Shown here one piece after another: positions 32,936 through 41,611 of a stretch of 64,000 nucleotides of DNA (its first letter is position 1; every line of letters starts with the position of its first letter). The stretch covers positions 1 to 64,000 of the forward strand of contig JAGBCB010000021.1 in the NCBI GenBank assembly GCA_017938145.1. Reading direction: 5' to 3'. This DNA is from Lachnospiraceae bacterium. Lineage in GTDB: Bacteria; Bacillota; Clostridia; Lachnospirales; Lachnospiraceae. The position numbers were made by a program, and so were the translations under genes. The notes below the pieces were generated by a model. That model saw nothing but the letters and a program-made list of their open reading frames with translations, had not been told where the DNA came from and did not search any database.

Positions 32936-35900
32936 CTATCTTTTTTTATCAACTATCTTGATTTGTTCCTCGCCGTAGGCTTTTTTAAGTATTTCCAGTA
33001 AATCTGCAGAGAGTGCCACGCACCGGTTCTTTGGCAGACGCTTTACCGCCCGCTCTTCTTCCAGATAAATAACAACCTCCTGCTTACCGTCGCTGCCGGA
33101 TAAGATTTCATAGAGCTTTTCCTCTGCAGCAAAGAAAGCGTCTTTGTTTTTGAAACGTATCCACAGTTCTCTCGGCAAATCATCCATGGAAATAATTTCG
33201 GTGCAGATTAGCTTGGCTGCTTTGTCTTCTTCTGCGGAAACCCGTCCACGGACAAGCACCTTGGCATCCTCTGTAATGGCGCTGCGATACTTTTCGTAGT
33301 CTCTTGGGAACACAATAATTTCTACCGTGCCAAGTAAATCCTCCAGCGTTAAAAATGCCATGGTTGTATTGTTCTTTGTGGTTTTTCTTGTAATACCGGA
33401 AATCATACCACCAAGGGTTACGGTGTCACCGTCCCGGGCCTTTACCTCACCGGTTTCTTCGTCCAACTGGAAAGCCAAGGTATCTGCCGTAGTATTCTTT
33501 TGAAGAAGGGACATATATTCCTCTAACGGATGACCGCTAAGGTATACGCCTAGAACTTCTTTCTCAAAATCAAGCAGCTCTTCCTTGGAATACTCGCCTA
33601 CGTTTGGCAGGCGGATTTCAAATTCCTGCTTATTCTCCTCGCCTCCAAAGTCAAACATTCTAATTTGACCTTCTGTATCCCTCTTTTTCTGTTGGGCCAC
33701 ATCGTCTATAACACCCGCATATACCTGCATCAGCTGTTTTCTTGTACCGAAGGAGGCATCAAACGCACCGGCCTTTATAAAACTTTCTACGGTACGCTTA
33801 TTCACTTCCTTACCGGAAAGACGGTCTACAAAATCTTTAAGTCCTGTGAACTTACCGTTCTGTTCCCGTTCTGTAACAAGCGCTTCAATCACCGGCTTAC
33901 CTACGCCCTTAATGGCAGAAAGTCCGTAGCGGATGTTGTTTTCGGAAACGGAGAATCCCATTTCGCCCTCATTCACATCCGGGGGCAGGATTTCAATGCC
34001 CATCTGACGGCAGGAATAAATATATTCGGTTACTTTGCCCGGGTTATCCACAACGGAAGTCATGAGAGCCGCCATGAATTCCACCGGATAATAATATTTC
34101 AACCATGCAGTACGGTAGGAAACCACCGCATAGCAGGCCGCATGGGCCTTGTTGAAGGCATACTTTGCAAAATCAGTCATTTCGTCAAAAATCTTATTAC
34201 CGGTTTCTTCGGAAATGCCATTGGCGATACAGCCCTTAACGCCCTCTTCTTCGTTACCGTAAACAAAGTTTTTGCGCTCCCTGGCCATAACGTCTGCCTT
34301 TTTCTTGGACATGGCACGACGCACCAAATCGCTTCGTCCGTAGCTGTAGCCTGCCAATTCACGAACAATCTGCATAACCTGTTCCTGGTAAACAATACAG
34401 CCGTGGGTTGTTTTTAAAATCGGAATCAGTTCCGGACAATCATATACAATGCTTTCCGGATTCTGCTTACCCTTAATGTACTTTGGAATAAAGTCCATCG
34501 GACCCGGACGATACAGGGAAATTCCCGCAATAACGTCTTCCAAATTTTCCGGCTTTAACTCCTTCATGAAGTTTTTCATACCGGTACTTTCCAACTGGAA
34601 CACACCGTCACACTTGCCGCTGCCAATCATCTCATAGATGTTCGGGTCGTCATAGTCGATGTTGTTCATATCCAGTTTTTCGCCCGCAGGACGGTTTTTA
34701 TTAATCAGGTTCTCCGCATCCTTAATTACGGTTAAGGTACGAAGACCTAAGAAATCCATTTTTAAAAGTCCCAGTTCTTCCAAAGTAGTCATGGTAAACT
34801 GGGTGGTAATGGCGTCGTTGGAACCTCTGGATAGCGGTACATATACATCCGCCGGCGCATTGGCAATAACTACGCCCGCGGCATGCATGGAAGTATTTCG
34901 AGGCAATCCTTCCAAACGCTTTGCCATATCAATCAAATATTTTATCTTTTCATCGCTTTCATAAAGTCCGCGGAATTCCGGACTGCTTTTCAACGCTTTT
35001 TCTATGGTAATGCCCAGTTCCATCGGAACCAGCTTTGCTACCTGGTCACAAAGGGCATACGGATAATCCAAGGCACGTCCAACATCGCGGATAACACCAC
35101 GGGCAGCCATGGTACCGAAAGTAACAATCTGCACCACCCGGTCATGTCCGTACTTTTCTACTACATAATCAATAACTTCCTGACGACGTTCGAAGCAGAA
35201 GTCAATATCGAAGTCGGGCATGGAAACTCGCTCCGGATTTAAGAAACGCTCAAACAGGAGCTGATAGCGGATTGGGTCAATATCGGTAATACCGAGGGAA
35301 TAGGCTGCAATACTTGCTGCACCGCTGCCTCGGCCCGGGCCTACCGGGATGTCGTGGTCTTTTGCATATTTAATGAAATCCCAGACGATTAAATAGTAAT
35401 CGTCAAATCCCATTTTATGAATAACACCCAGCTCATAGTCTAAGCGGGCCTGTAACTCTTCGGTTACTACCGGATAACGGCGCTTCATACCTTCCGCGCA
35501 CAAATGCTGCAGATAGGTCCAGGCATCAAAGCCTTCCGGCACATCATAGTGCGGCAGTTTGTAATTACCAAACTCAATGGTAACATTACAACGTTCCGCA
35601 ATCTTGTGGGTATTTTCCAGTGCTTCCTTTGCATACGGAAACAACTGCTCCATCTCTTCGACAGACTTTAAATAATACTGGCCGCCGTCATAGCGCATAC
35701 GGTCTTCATCCTGCACCTTTTTCTGGGTTTGGATACAAAGCAGGATATCATGTGCTTCCACGTCGGTATCATAAATATAATGCACGTCGTTGGTGGCAAC
35801 CAAGTCGATGCCGGTTTCCTGATGCATACGCAGCAGGGAAGCATTAACGGTCTGCTGTTCCGGAATACCGTGGTCCTGCAATTCCAAAAAGAAATTTCCC

Positions 35901-36403
35901 TTACCGAAAATTTCCTGAAGGCGCAGGGCCGCAGCTTTACCTTCTTCGTAAAAGCCACGCTTTAAATTCATGGCAACCTCGCCGGCCAAACAGGCAGACA
36001 AGGCGATAATTCCCTCGTGGTACTGCTGTAACACTTCATAGTCCACACGAGGTTTATAATAATAACCTTCCGTAAAACCTTTGGAAACGATTTTCATCAG
36101 GTTGGAATATCCAATATCATTTTCGGCAAGCAAAACCAAATGATAGTAACGTTCATCGGTTACGCCGCCTTCTTTATGAAAACGGGAGCCCGGAGCCACA
36201 TAAACCTCACAGCCGAGAACCGGGCGGATGCCCTCTCTCTTGCAGGCACGATAGAAATCAATCACGCCATACATGACACCATGGTCGGTAATTGCCAGAC
36301 TATCCATACCGAGTTCTCTTGCTCTTGCCACAATTTCATTGATTTTGGCAGAGCCATCCAGCAAACTGTATTCTGTATGCACATGTAAGTGTGTGAAATT
36401 CAT
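32936..36403 (-). CDS. dnaE: DNA polymerase III alpha subunit DnaE
   Basis: An 1155-residue replicative polymerase. It has an N-terminal PHP domain (FTHLHVHTEYSLLDGSAK, with SLAITDHG), the catalytic polymerase core with PDFDIDFCFERRQEVIDYV carrying two of the Asp residues, GRGSGAASIAAYSLGI, the helix-hairpin-helix region, and a C-terminal OB-fold (LGGMISGITRKTTKNNTTMAFLTLEDL). It is the dnaE1-like form; the second Firmicutes polymerase, PolC, is not in this window. AAGGAG precedes the ATG. It heads a likely dnaE-pfkA-ABC transcript. Confidence 0.96.
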   Translation of the reverse strand: MNFTHLHVHTEYSLLDGSAKINEIVARARELGMDSLAITDHGVMYGVIDFYRACKREGIRPVLGCEVYVAPGSRFHKEGGVTDERYYHLVLLAENDIGYSNLMKIVSKGFTEGYYYKPRVDYEVLQQYHEGIIALSACLAGEVAMNLKRGFYEEGKAAALRLQEIFGKGNFFLELQDHGIPEQQTVNASLLRMHQETGIDLVATNDVHYIYDTDVEAHDILLCIQTQKKVQDEDRMRYDGGQYYLKSVEEMEQLFPYAKEALENTHKIAERCNVTIEFGNYKLPHYDVPEGFDAWTYLQHLCAEGMKRRYPVVTEELQARLDYELGVIHKMGFDDYYLIVWDFIKYAKDHDIPVGPGRGSGAASIAAYSLGITDIDPIRYQLLFERFLNPERVSMPDFDIDFCFERRQEVIDYVVEKYGHDRVVQIVTFGTMAARGVIRDVGRALDYPYALCDQVAKLVPMELGITIEKALKSSPEFRGLYESDEKIKYLIDMAKRLEGLPRNTSMHAAGVVIANAPADVYVPLSRGSNDAITTQFTMTTLEELGLLKMDFLGLRTLTVIKDAENLINKNRPAGEKLDMNNIDYDDPNIYEMIGSGKCDGVFQLESTGMKNFMKELKPENLEDVIAGISLYRPGPMDFIPKYIKGKQNPESIVYDCPELIPILKTTHGCIVYQEQVMQIVRELAGYSYGRSDLVRRAMSKKKADVMARERKNFVYGNEEEGVKGCIANGISEETGNKIFDEMTDFAKYAFNKAHAACYAVVSYRTAWLKYYYPVEFMAALMTSVVDNPGKVTEYIYSCRQMGIEILPPDVNEGEMGFSVSENNIRYGLSAIKGVGKPVIEALVTEREQNGKFTGLKDFVDRLSGKEVNKRTVESFIKAGAFDASFGTRKQLMQVYAGVIDDVAQQKKRDTEGQIRMFDFGGEENKQEFEIRLPNVGEYSKEELLDFEKEVLGVYLSGHPLEEYMSLLQKNTTADTLAFQLDEETGEVKARDGDTVTLGGMISGITRKTTKNNTTMAFLTLEDLLGTVEIIVFPRDYEKYRSAITEDAKVLVRGRVSAEEDKAAKLICTEIISMDDLPRELWIRFKNKDAFFAAEEKLYEILSGSDGKQEVVIYLEEERAVKRLPKNRCVALSADLLEILKKAYGEEQIKIVDKKR

Positions 36404-36418
36404 ACGCAGACTCCTTCT

Positions 36419-36446
36419 ATTCTAGTATTCAAAGTATCTTTTTCAA
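36419..36446 (-). promoter_or_regulatory. candidate dnaE promoter
   Basis: Minus-strand TTGAAA (36441-36446), a 16-base spacer and TAGAAT (36419-36424), 15 bases before the dnaE ATG. The leader would be very short. The cre-like palindrome at 36450-36463 sits just upstream of the -35. Confidence 0.45.
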
Positions 36447-36449
36447 AAT

Positions 36450-36463
36450 TGAAAGTGCTTTCA
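36450..36463 (-). promoter_or_regulatory. cre-like (CcpA) palindrome upstream of dnaE-pfkA
   Basis: TGAAAGTGCTTTCA differs from the ideal cre palindrome TGAAAGCGCTTTCA at one position. It is located just upstream of the dnaE promoter and just after the terminator of the crh-like operon. CcpA-activated genes carry cre upstream of -35, as in the lactococcal las operon with pfk. A coincidental palindrome cannot be excluded. Confidence 0.45.
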
Positions 36464-36469
36464 AATCTG

Positions 36470-36506
36470 AAAAACCTTCCGATGCATTTTAACAGCACCG
36501 GAAGGT
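36470..36506 (-). terminator. terminator of the ftsH-to-crh operon
   Basis: Minus-strand stem ACCTTCCG/CGGAAGGT (36499-36506 with 36474-36481) followed by TTTTTC, 13 bases after the crh-like stop. Confidence 0.85.
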
Positions 36507-36518
36507 CTCATTCTCTTG

Positions 36519-36770
36519 TTATGCTTCTAAAAACTGTTCCAACTCAGCAAGAGCAGCCGCCTCATCCGGGCCATCTACTGTAACAGTTGCTTTAGTTCCG
36601 GCGGCGAAATTCAGAATCATTACACCCATAATGCTCTTAGCATTGGTGCGCTTTTCAGCCTGATCCACATATACGCTACTATCAAATTTACTCGCCAGCT
36701 GCACTAACATTGCCGCAGGGCTTGCATCCATACGAGTAAAATCCTTCATTACCAGTTCCTTTGTTACCAT
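36519..36770 (-). CDS. Crh-like HPr paralogue (His15 replaced by Asp)
   Basis: An 83-residue HPr-fold protein. The HprK target is intact: Ser46 lies in NAKSIMGVM exactly at position 46. The PEP-phosphorylated site is not: where HPr has His15-Ala-Arg17-Pro, this has Asp15-Ala-Ser17-Pro (TRMDASPAAM). It cannot pass phosphate in the PTS and should act as a regulatory partner of CcpA, as Crh (Gln15) does in Bacillus. The gene order rapZ-whiA-crh is the Bacillus order without yvcK, and hprK is five genes upstream in the same run. Asp15 could mimic a charged or phosphorylated His; that is inference. Confidence 0.85.
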   Translation of the reverse strand: MVTKELVMKDFTRMDASPAAMLVQLASKFDSSVYVDQAEKRTNAKSIMGVMILNFAAGTKATVTVDGPDEAAALAELEQFLEA

Positions 36771-36806
36771 TTTAATCCTCCTACAGGCAGCTAGCTGCTA
36801 CCACTT

Positions 36807-37751
36807 CTAAATAGAACTTGTTCTTAATCCTTCGGCAATTTCACACAGTTTTTTCAACCTGTGATTGACTCCGGACTTTCCTACCGGTGGACTAAGCATC
36901 TCTCCAAGCTCCTTTAAGGAAGCCTCCGGATACTCAATCCGTAGCAAAGCAATTTCCTCTAATCCCTCTGCCAATGTGGCAAGTCCGACCTTATCCCTGA
37001 TGTAGAGAATATCTTCTACCTGCCTTGATGCCGCTTTTACTGTCTTGTTGATATTTGCAGCCTCACAATTTACCTTACGATTAATTGTATTCCGCATATC
37101 TTTAAGAATACGTACATTTTCAAATTCCATTAATGCAACATGGGCTTCCATCACATTGAGCAGGTCAACGATTTGAGCCCCTTCTTTTACATATACCACA
37201 TGATGGTACTTTCTTGCAATCATTTTCGCATCAATATCAAACGAACGCATTACTTCACATAGTAATTCACCATTTTTTTCCTGACCCACTACAATTTCAA
37301 AATGGTACGCCTTATTTGGGTTAGATAAGGAACCGGCTGCCAGAAATGCTCCCCGAATAAAACTTCTTCTGCAACAACTCTTTGTAACGATGGTTGACTC
37401 CACCTTAAGCGGATAACCGTTTTTTTCTTCTTCTGCCGCTGATAGCTTGCAGGCTGCAAGTACCAGACCGGTTTCTTCCGCGGACAACGTAAGCTCATAT
37501 AAATTCTTTTTCGCCGAGATTGCCCGGGTGGTAAGTTCTGCACTTACCCGGAATACCTGCTTTAGCAATAAGAAAATCTTTTTGGTCAGAATGGTGCTTT
37601 CCGTTTGCAATTTTAAGATAAGAGTCTGGTCTTTGTCAACTACTAATTTACCGCAAAACGCAATTATTGCCGAAATTTCTGCCAATTTGCAGTGTCTGGC
37701 AGGGGAAATCTGCTCACACAGTTCCTTCTTCACTTCTCCTGAGAACGACAT
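36807..37751 (-). CDS. whiA: DNA-binding protein WhiA
   Basis: A 314-residue protein with the WhiA plan: an N-terminal LAGLIDADG-like domain (SFSGEVKKELCEQ, with CCRRSFIRGAFLAAGSLSNP) and a C-terminal helix-turn-helix (YPEASLKELGEMLSPPVGKSGVNHRLKKL). In Firmicutes it affects cell division and chromosome segregation. The start at 37751, after AAAGGA, overlaps the end of rapZ by 38 bases; the longer frame to 37835 has no support. It is followed by the crh-like gene. Confidence 0.94.
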   Translation of the reverse strand: MSFSGEVKKELCEQISPARHCKLAEISAIIAFCGKLVVDKDQTLILKLQTESTILTKKIFLLLKQVFRVSAELTTRAISAKKNLYELTLSAEETGLVLAACKLSAAEEEKNGYPLKVESTIVTKSCCRRSFIRGAFLAAGSLSNPNKAYHFEIVVGQEKNGELLCEVMRSFDIDAKMIARKYHHVVYVKEGAQIVDLLNVMEAHVALMEFENVRILKDMRNTINRKVNCEAANINKTVKAASRQVEDILYIRDKVGLATLAEGLEEIALLRIEYPEASLKELGEMLSPPVGKSGVNHRLKKLCEIAEGLRTSSI

Positions 37752-38613
37752 TTGCAGTATCCTTTCCGATATCACGATGTTCCACCTTGACTGCGTATTC
37801 CAAATTACAAAGCCGTTTATGTATTGCATTGGCAAGGGTTACCGACCGGTGTTTGCCACCGGTACAGCCAATACCGATAACCAACTGGTTTTTTCCTTCA
37901 TTAATGTAATTTGGAATCAGAAAGGTCAACATATCTTCTAATTTATCCAAAAACTGTCCCGCAGCCTCTGTCTGCATGACAAAGTCCTGTACTTCCTTTT
38001 CATTGCCGGTTTTGTATTTCAATTCCGGCACATAGTACGGATTTGCCAAAAAACGCACATCAAAAACCAAATCCGCATCCGACGGGATTCCGTATTTGAA
38101 TCCGAAGGAAAGCACTGTAATCATAAAATTACGGAAGCCTTCGTTTTCTACAAAGATTTTATCAATCTGAGCCTTTAATTCCCGTACCAACAGCTGGCTG
38201 GTATCCAGAATATAATCCGCCTTCTGCTTTAAGAACGCAGTTTTTTCTCTCTCCTGAGAAATACCGCTTTCCACACGGCCCGTTCCCGCAAGCGGATGGG
38301 CACGGCGGGTTTCTTTATAACGCTTTACCAACACTTCATCGGAACAGTCCAGATAAAGAATTTCATACGGATGATGATTTTCTTTCATGCTGTTTAAGAA
38401 CGGCTCCAGCTCCGCTAATCCCTGCCCGCTGCGGATATCTACTCCGATGGCAATTTTGTCGTATTCTGCATGATCATTAAATAACAGCTGGGCAAATTTA
38501 GAAATCAAAGGAACCGGAAGGTTATCCACGCAAAAATAGCCTGCATCCTCCAGCATTTTTAAAGTTGATGATTTTCCTGCTCCGGACATACCGGTTACAA
38601 TTACAAAGCGCAT
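37714..38613 (-). CDS. rapZ: RapZ/YvcJ nucleotide-binding adapter
   Basis: A 299-residue protein with Walker A TGMSGAGKSSTLKMLEDAGY (residues about 7-26), VDIRSGQGL, YLDCSDEVLVKRYKETRRAHPL and the C-terminal IGCTGGKHRSVTLA. In E. coli RapZ guides RNase E to the glmZ sRNA and senses glucosamine 6-phosphate; in Bacillus YvcJ affects competence. It sits between murB and whiA, overlapping whiA by 38 bases. Confidence 0.95.
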   Translation of the reverse strand: MRFVIVTGMSGAGKSSTLKMLEDAGYFCVDNLPVPLISKFAQLLFNDHAEYDKIAIGVDIRSGQGLAELEPFLNSMKENHHPYEILYLDCSDEVLVKRYKETRRAHPLAGTGRVESGISQEREKTAFLKQKADYILDTSQLLVRELKAQIDKIFVENEGFRNFMITVLSFGFKYGIPSDADLVFDVRFLANPYYVPELKYKTGNEKEVQDFVMQTEAAGQFLDKLEDMLTFLIPNYINEGKNQLVIGIGCTGGKHRSVTLANAIHKRLCNLEYAVKVEHRDIGKDTANVVLRRSEEGTV

Positions 38614-38658
38614 ATGCCGCCTCCGTAGTATCTGTCATAAAATACCGTTATGTACTTC

Positions 38659-39603
38659 TTAGAATTCTCCAAGAAACCGTACCTCCGGCTCCAGTTCTAC
38701 CTGGAATTTTTCTTTTACTGTTGCTTGTATATGTTGAATTAATTTGTAAACATCCGTTGCCGTAGCATTGTCCGCATTAATTACAAATCCGGCATGCTTT
38801 GTACTTACCATAGCTCCGCCTATCTTGCAGCCGGAAAGACCGGAATCCTGAATCAGCTTTCCTGCAAAATATCCTTCCGGACGCTTAAACGTACTTCCCG
38901 CACTCGGATATTCTAGCGGCTGCTTCTCCTGTCTGGCTTTTTTGTAAGACTCCATAACCGCAAAAATCTGGAGTTTTGGGCGCACGGTAAGTTTAAAATA
39001 TGCCCGCAAAACAATATCTCCGCTCTCCATCATGACGCTGTGACGGTAGGAAAGCTTTAACTCTTCTTTTTCCAGGTGGCGGATTTCCCCGTCTTTTGTC
39101 ATGACATCTGCTGCCACAATGGTATCTTTAATTTCACCGCCGTATGCTCCGGCATTCATAAGTACAGCACCGCCGACAGTACCCGGGATTCCGTTTGCAA
39201 ATTCCAAACCGGTAAAGCCCTTTTTGCCTGCACGGAGTGATAACGCAGCCAGCATAACCCCGGCTCCCGCACACACATCGCAGACGCCTAAATTTACGGT
39301 TTCCTTGGCACTGATTTCTAAAAATTCTCCGGAGAGATGGATGATAACCCCACGGACACCGGCGTCGGACACCAGTAAATCACTGCCGTTTCCGATGATA
39401 TAATATGGTTCCTCCTGCTCCTTGCAAAGGGCAATTACCTGCCCAAGCTGTTCCACGGTATCCACCTGAACAAACCATTCTGCAGGTCCACCCACACGGA
39501 ATGTGATATGTTTTTTCATCGGTTCTTCAGGAAATACATGGTCTGCCCCTAAAATTTCCTGAAGTCTCCGAAGCATTATTTCTTTATTTGTTGTATTCCC
39601 CAT
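38659..39603 (-). CDS. murB: UDP-N-acetylenolpyruvoylglucosamine reductase MurB
   Basis: MurB reduces UDP-GlcNAc-enolpyruvate to UDP-MurNAc with NADPH and FAD, an early step of peptidoglycan synthesis. The 314 residues have the FAD-binding part (HITFRVGGPAEWFVQVD, IGNGSDLLVSDAGVRG, GIPGTVGGAVLMNAGAYGGE) and the C-terminal PSAGSTFKRPEGYFAGKLI with the catalytic Ser. It looks like the type II enzyme. The start at 39603 has AAGGAG seven bases upstream. Confidence 0.96.
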   Translation of the reverse strand: MGNTTNKEIMLRRLQEILGADHVFPEEPMKKHITFRVGGPAEWFVQVDTVEQLGQVIALCKEQEEPYYIIGNGSDLLVSDAGVRGVIIHLSGEFLEISAKETVNLGVCDVCAGAGVMLAALSLRAGKKGFTGLEFANGIPGTVGGAVLMNAGAYGGEIKDTIVAADVMTKDGEIRHLEKEELKLSYRHSVMMESGDIVLRAYFKLTVRPKLQIFAVMESYKKARQEKQPLEYPSAGSTFKRPEGYFAGKLIQDSGLSGCKIGGAMVSTKHAGFVINADNATATDVYKLIQHIQATVKEKFQVELEPEVRFLGEF

Positions 39604-39642
39604 AATAATTCTCCTTGTCAACAAAGTAACCCAAAAACACCC

Positions 39643-40596
39643 CTATTTTGCAGCTACCTGGTCTAAAATCATCTTTGCACTGCCGTAAATTCCCGCATCA
39701 TTCCCCAATGTTGCCAGACAGAATTCTTTGTTGTACAGTGCAGAAAGTAAATTCTGATTATAGTGCTTCTTTAAGCCCTCGGTAAGAATTTCTCCCGCCT
39801 TGGACACACCGCCGCCGATAACAAATACCTGTGGGTCTACAGTTGCTGCCACATGGGTAAGAGCACCTGCCAAAATAGCGCAAAGCTTATCTACCAGAGC
39901 CGCTGCAACAGCATCGCCGGCCTTCGCTTCATCAAATATATTCTTCGCATATAAGGTTTCATATTTTCTAAGAGTAGTCGGGGCATCACTTGCTGCCAGC
40001 TCCTTCTTTGCCATACGTACAATACCGGTTGCGGAAGCATACTGCTCTAAGTGACCGTGACCGCCGCAGCCGCAAACATCGGTTTCTTCCGGATTGACAA
40101 TCATGTGACCAAGCTCACCGCCGGCACCGTTGCTGCCTGCCCAGATTTTACCGTCTAAAATGATACCGCCGCCTACGCCGGTACCAAGAGTAATCATAAC
40201 TACATCCTGATAGCCCTGACCGCCACCCTTCCACATTTCGCCGAGGGCTGCTACGTTGGCATCATTACCTGCTGCCACAGGGAGACCAACCAGCTTGCTC
40301 ATTTCTTCATTTACATTGAAAACGCCCCAGCCGAGGTTTACACACTTAAGCACCGTACCGTCACCCTTTACCGGACCCGGAACACCAATACCTACACCAA
40401 GAACATTTGCCTTATCAATTTTCTTTTCAACAAGCTTAGCATTAATAGCATCAGCGATATCTCCTAAAATGGAGGCACCGCCATTTTCTTTATTAGTTCT
40501 GATTTCCCATTTATCTACTACGGTACCTTCTGCAGTGAACAAACCGCATTTTACTGTGGTTCCGCCTACATCAATACCAAATACGTAATTTCCCAT
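39643..40596 (-). CDS. glcK: ROK-family glucokinase
   Basis: A 317-residue sugar kinase with the N-terminal phosphate loop GIDVGGTTVKCGLF, NDANVAALGEMWKG, GTGVGGGIILDGK, and the ROK zinc motif CGCGGHGHLEQYASATG. It makes glucose 6-phosphate from free glucose and ATP. The length and the HxxxCGCGGxGxxE motif fit glucokinase rather than a ROK repressor, which would carry a helix-turn-helix. It lies between hprK and murB, linking glucose entry with catabolite control. Confidence 0.93.
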   Translation of the reverse strand: MGNYVFGIDVGGTTVKCGLFTAEGTVVDKWEIRTNKENGGASILGDIADAINAKLVEKKIDKANVLGVGIGVPGPVKGDGTVLKCVNLGWGVFNVNEEMSKLVGLPVAAGNDANVAALGEMWKGGGQGYQDVVMITLGTGVGGGIILDGKIWAGSNGAGGELGHMIVNPEETDVCGCGGHGHLEQYASATGIVRMAKKELAASDAPTTLRKYETLYAKNIFDEAKAGDAVAAALVDKLCAILAGALTHVAATVDPQVFVIGGGVSKAGEILTEGLKKHYNQNLLSALYNKEFCLATLGNDAGIYGSAKMILDQVAAK

Positions 40597-40624
40597 TTTT
40601 CTTTACTCCCTCTAAGTATGCTAA

Positions 40625-41548
40625 TTATTTTTTCATCAGGTTGCTTGTTACACGGTTATATAATTCCTGTGCCGCATTGTAACCCATCTTCTTCTGACGG
40701 TAATTAACCGCTGCAGACTCACAAATGATGGCAAGGTTACGGCCCGGACGAATCGGAAGGTCGTGACAAACCACTTTATTACCAAGGAACTCGGTGTACT
40801 GGTCCTGAAGACCCATACGGTCGTATTCTTTGTTTCTGTCCCACTCTTCCAGACGGATTACCAGGTCGATGGACTGGGTGTTCTTTACGCTTTCTACACC
40901 AAACAAAGCCTTAACATCTACTATACCTATGCCGCGAAGCTCAATAAAATGTCTGGTAATGTCAGGAGCGGAACCGATGAGGGTATCATCAGAAACCTTC
41001 TTGATTTCTACCACGTCATCGGATACGAGACGGTGACCTCTCTTAATTAATTCTAACGCAGCTTCACTCTTACCGATACCGCTTTCACCGGTAATTAAAA
41101 TACCTTCGCCGTATACGTCAACCAATACGCCGTGAATGGAAATACGCGGAGCAAGCTCCACCTTTAACCAACGGATAACTTCACCCATAAAATCGGAGGT
41201 GGACTTTCCTGTCTGGAAAATCGGTACACTGCATTCTACTGCAAGTTTGAGTAACTCTTCACGAACCGGAAGATTACGGCAGAATACAATACAAGGAATT
41301 TTATGGCTCATCAGCTTTCTCATAATACCGCTGCCGTGATCTGCTTCCATCTTTTCCATGTAAGCATATTCCACATTACCGATAATCTGCACACGGTCAT
41401 AATTGAAGTAATCGAAAAATCCGGCCAGCTGCAAGGCAGGACGGTTAACCTCCGGCTGACTGAGCAGAATCGGGGAAATATCGATTTCCGGTGTCAGGTT
41501 GACAAGCTTCATTTTCTCTACCAGCTTTGTTAATTCTACGGTATACAT
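40625..41548 (-). CDS. hprK: HPr kinase/phosphorylase
   Basis: HprK phosphorylates HPr and Crh on Ser46 when glycolytic intermediates are high, and removes it otherwise. The 307 residues contain Walker A GESGIGKSEAALELIKRGH, the following RLVSDDVVEIKKV, and the family signature IELRGIGIVDVKALFGVESV. The N-terminal 130-residue domain is intact. Its likely substrate, a protein with Ser46 but no His15, is encoded in the same operon; the true HPr (ptsH) is not in this window. Confidence 0.96.
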   Translation of the reverse strand: MYTVELTKLVEKMKLVNLTPEIDISPILLSQPEVNRPALQLAGFFDYFNYDRVQIIGNVEYAYMEKMEADHGSGIMRKLMSHKIPCIVFCRNLPVREELLKLAVECSVPIFQTGKSTSDFMGEVIRWLKVELAPRISIHGVLVDVYGEGILITGESGIGKSEAALELIKRGHRLVSDDVVEIKKVSDDTLIGSAPDITRHFIELRGIGIVDVKALFGVESVKNTQSIDLVIRLEEWDRNKEYDRMGLQDQYTEFLGNKVVCHDLPIRPGRNLAIICESAAVNYRQKKMGYNAAQELYNRVTSNLMKK

Positions 41549-41611
41549 GTAATTTCTCCTTTATTAAGTATGACATTATTATTTTTATTCTAACACAAGA
41601 GTTCCGCAACT

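Noticed and set aside
37752..37835. 28-codon N-terminal extension of whiA
   Set aside because: It lies inside rapZ in another frame and has no ribosome site; WhiA homologues begin at SFSGEVK.
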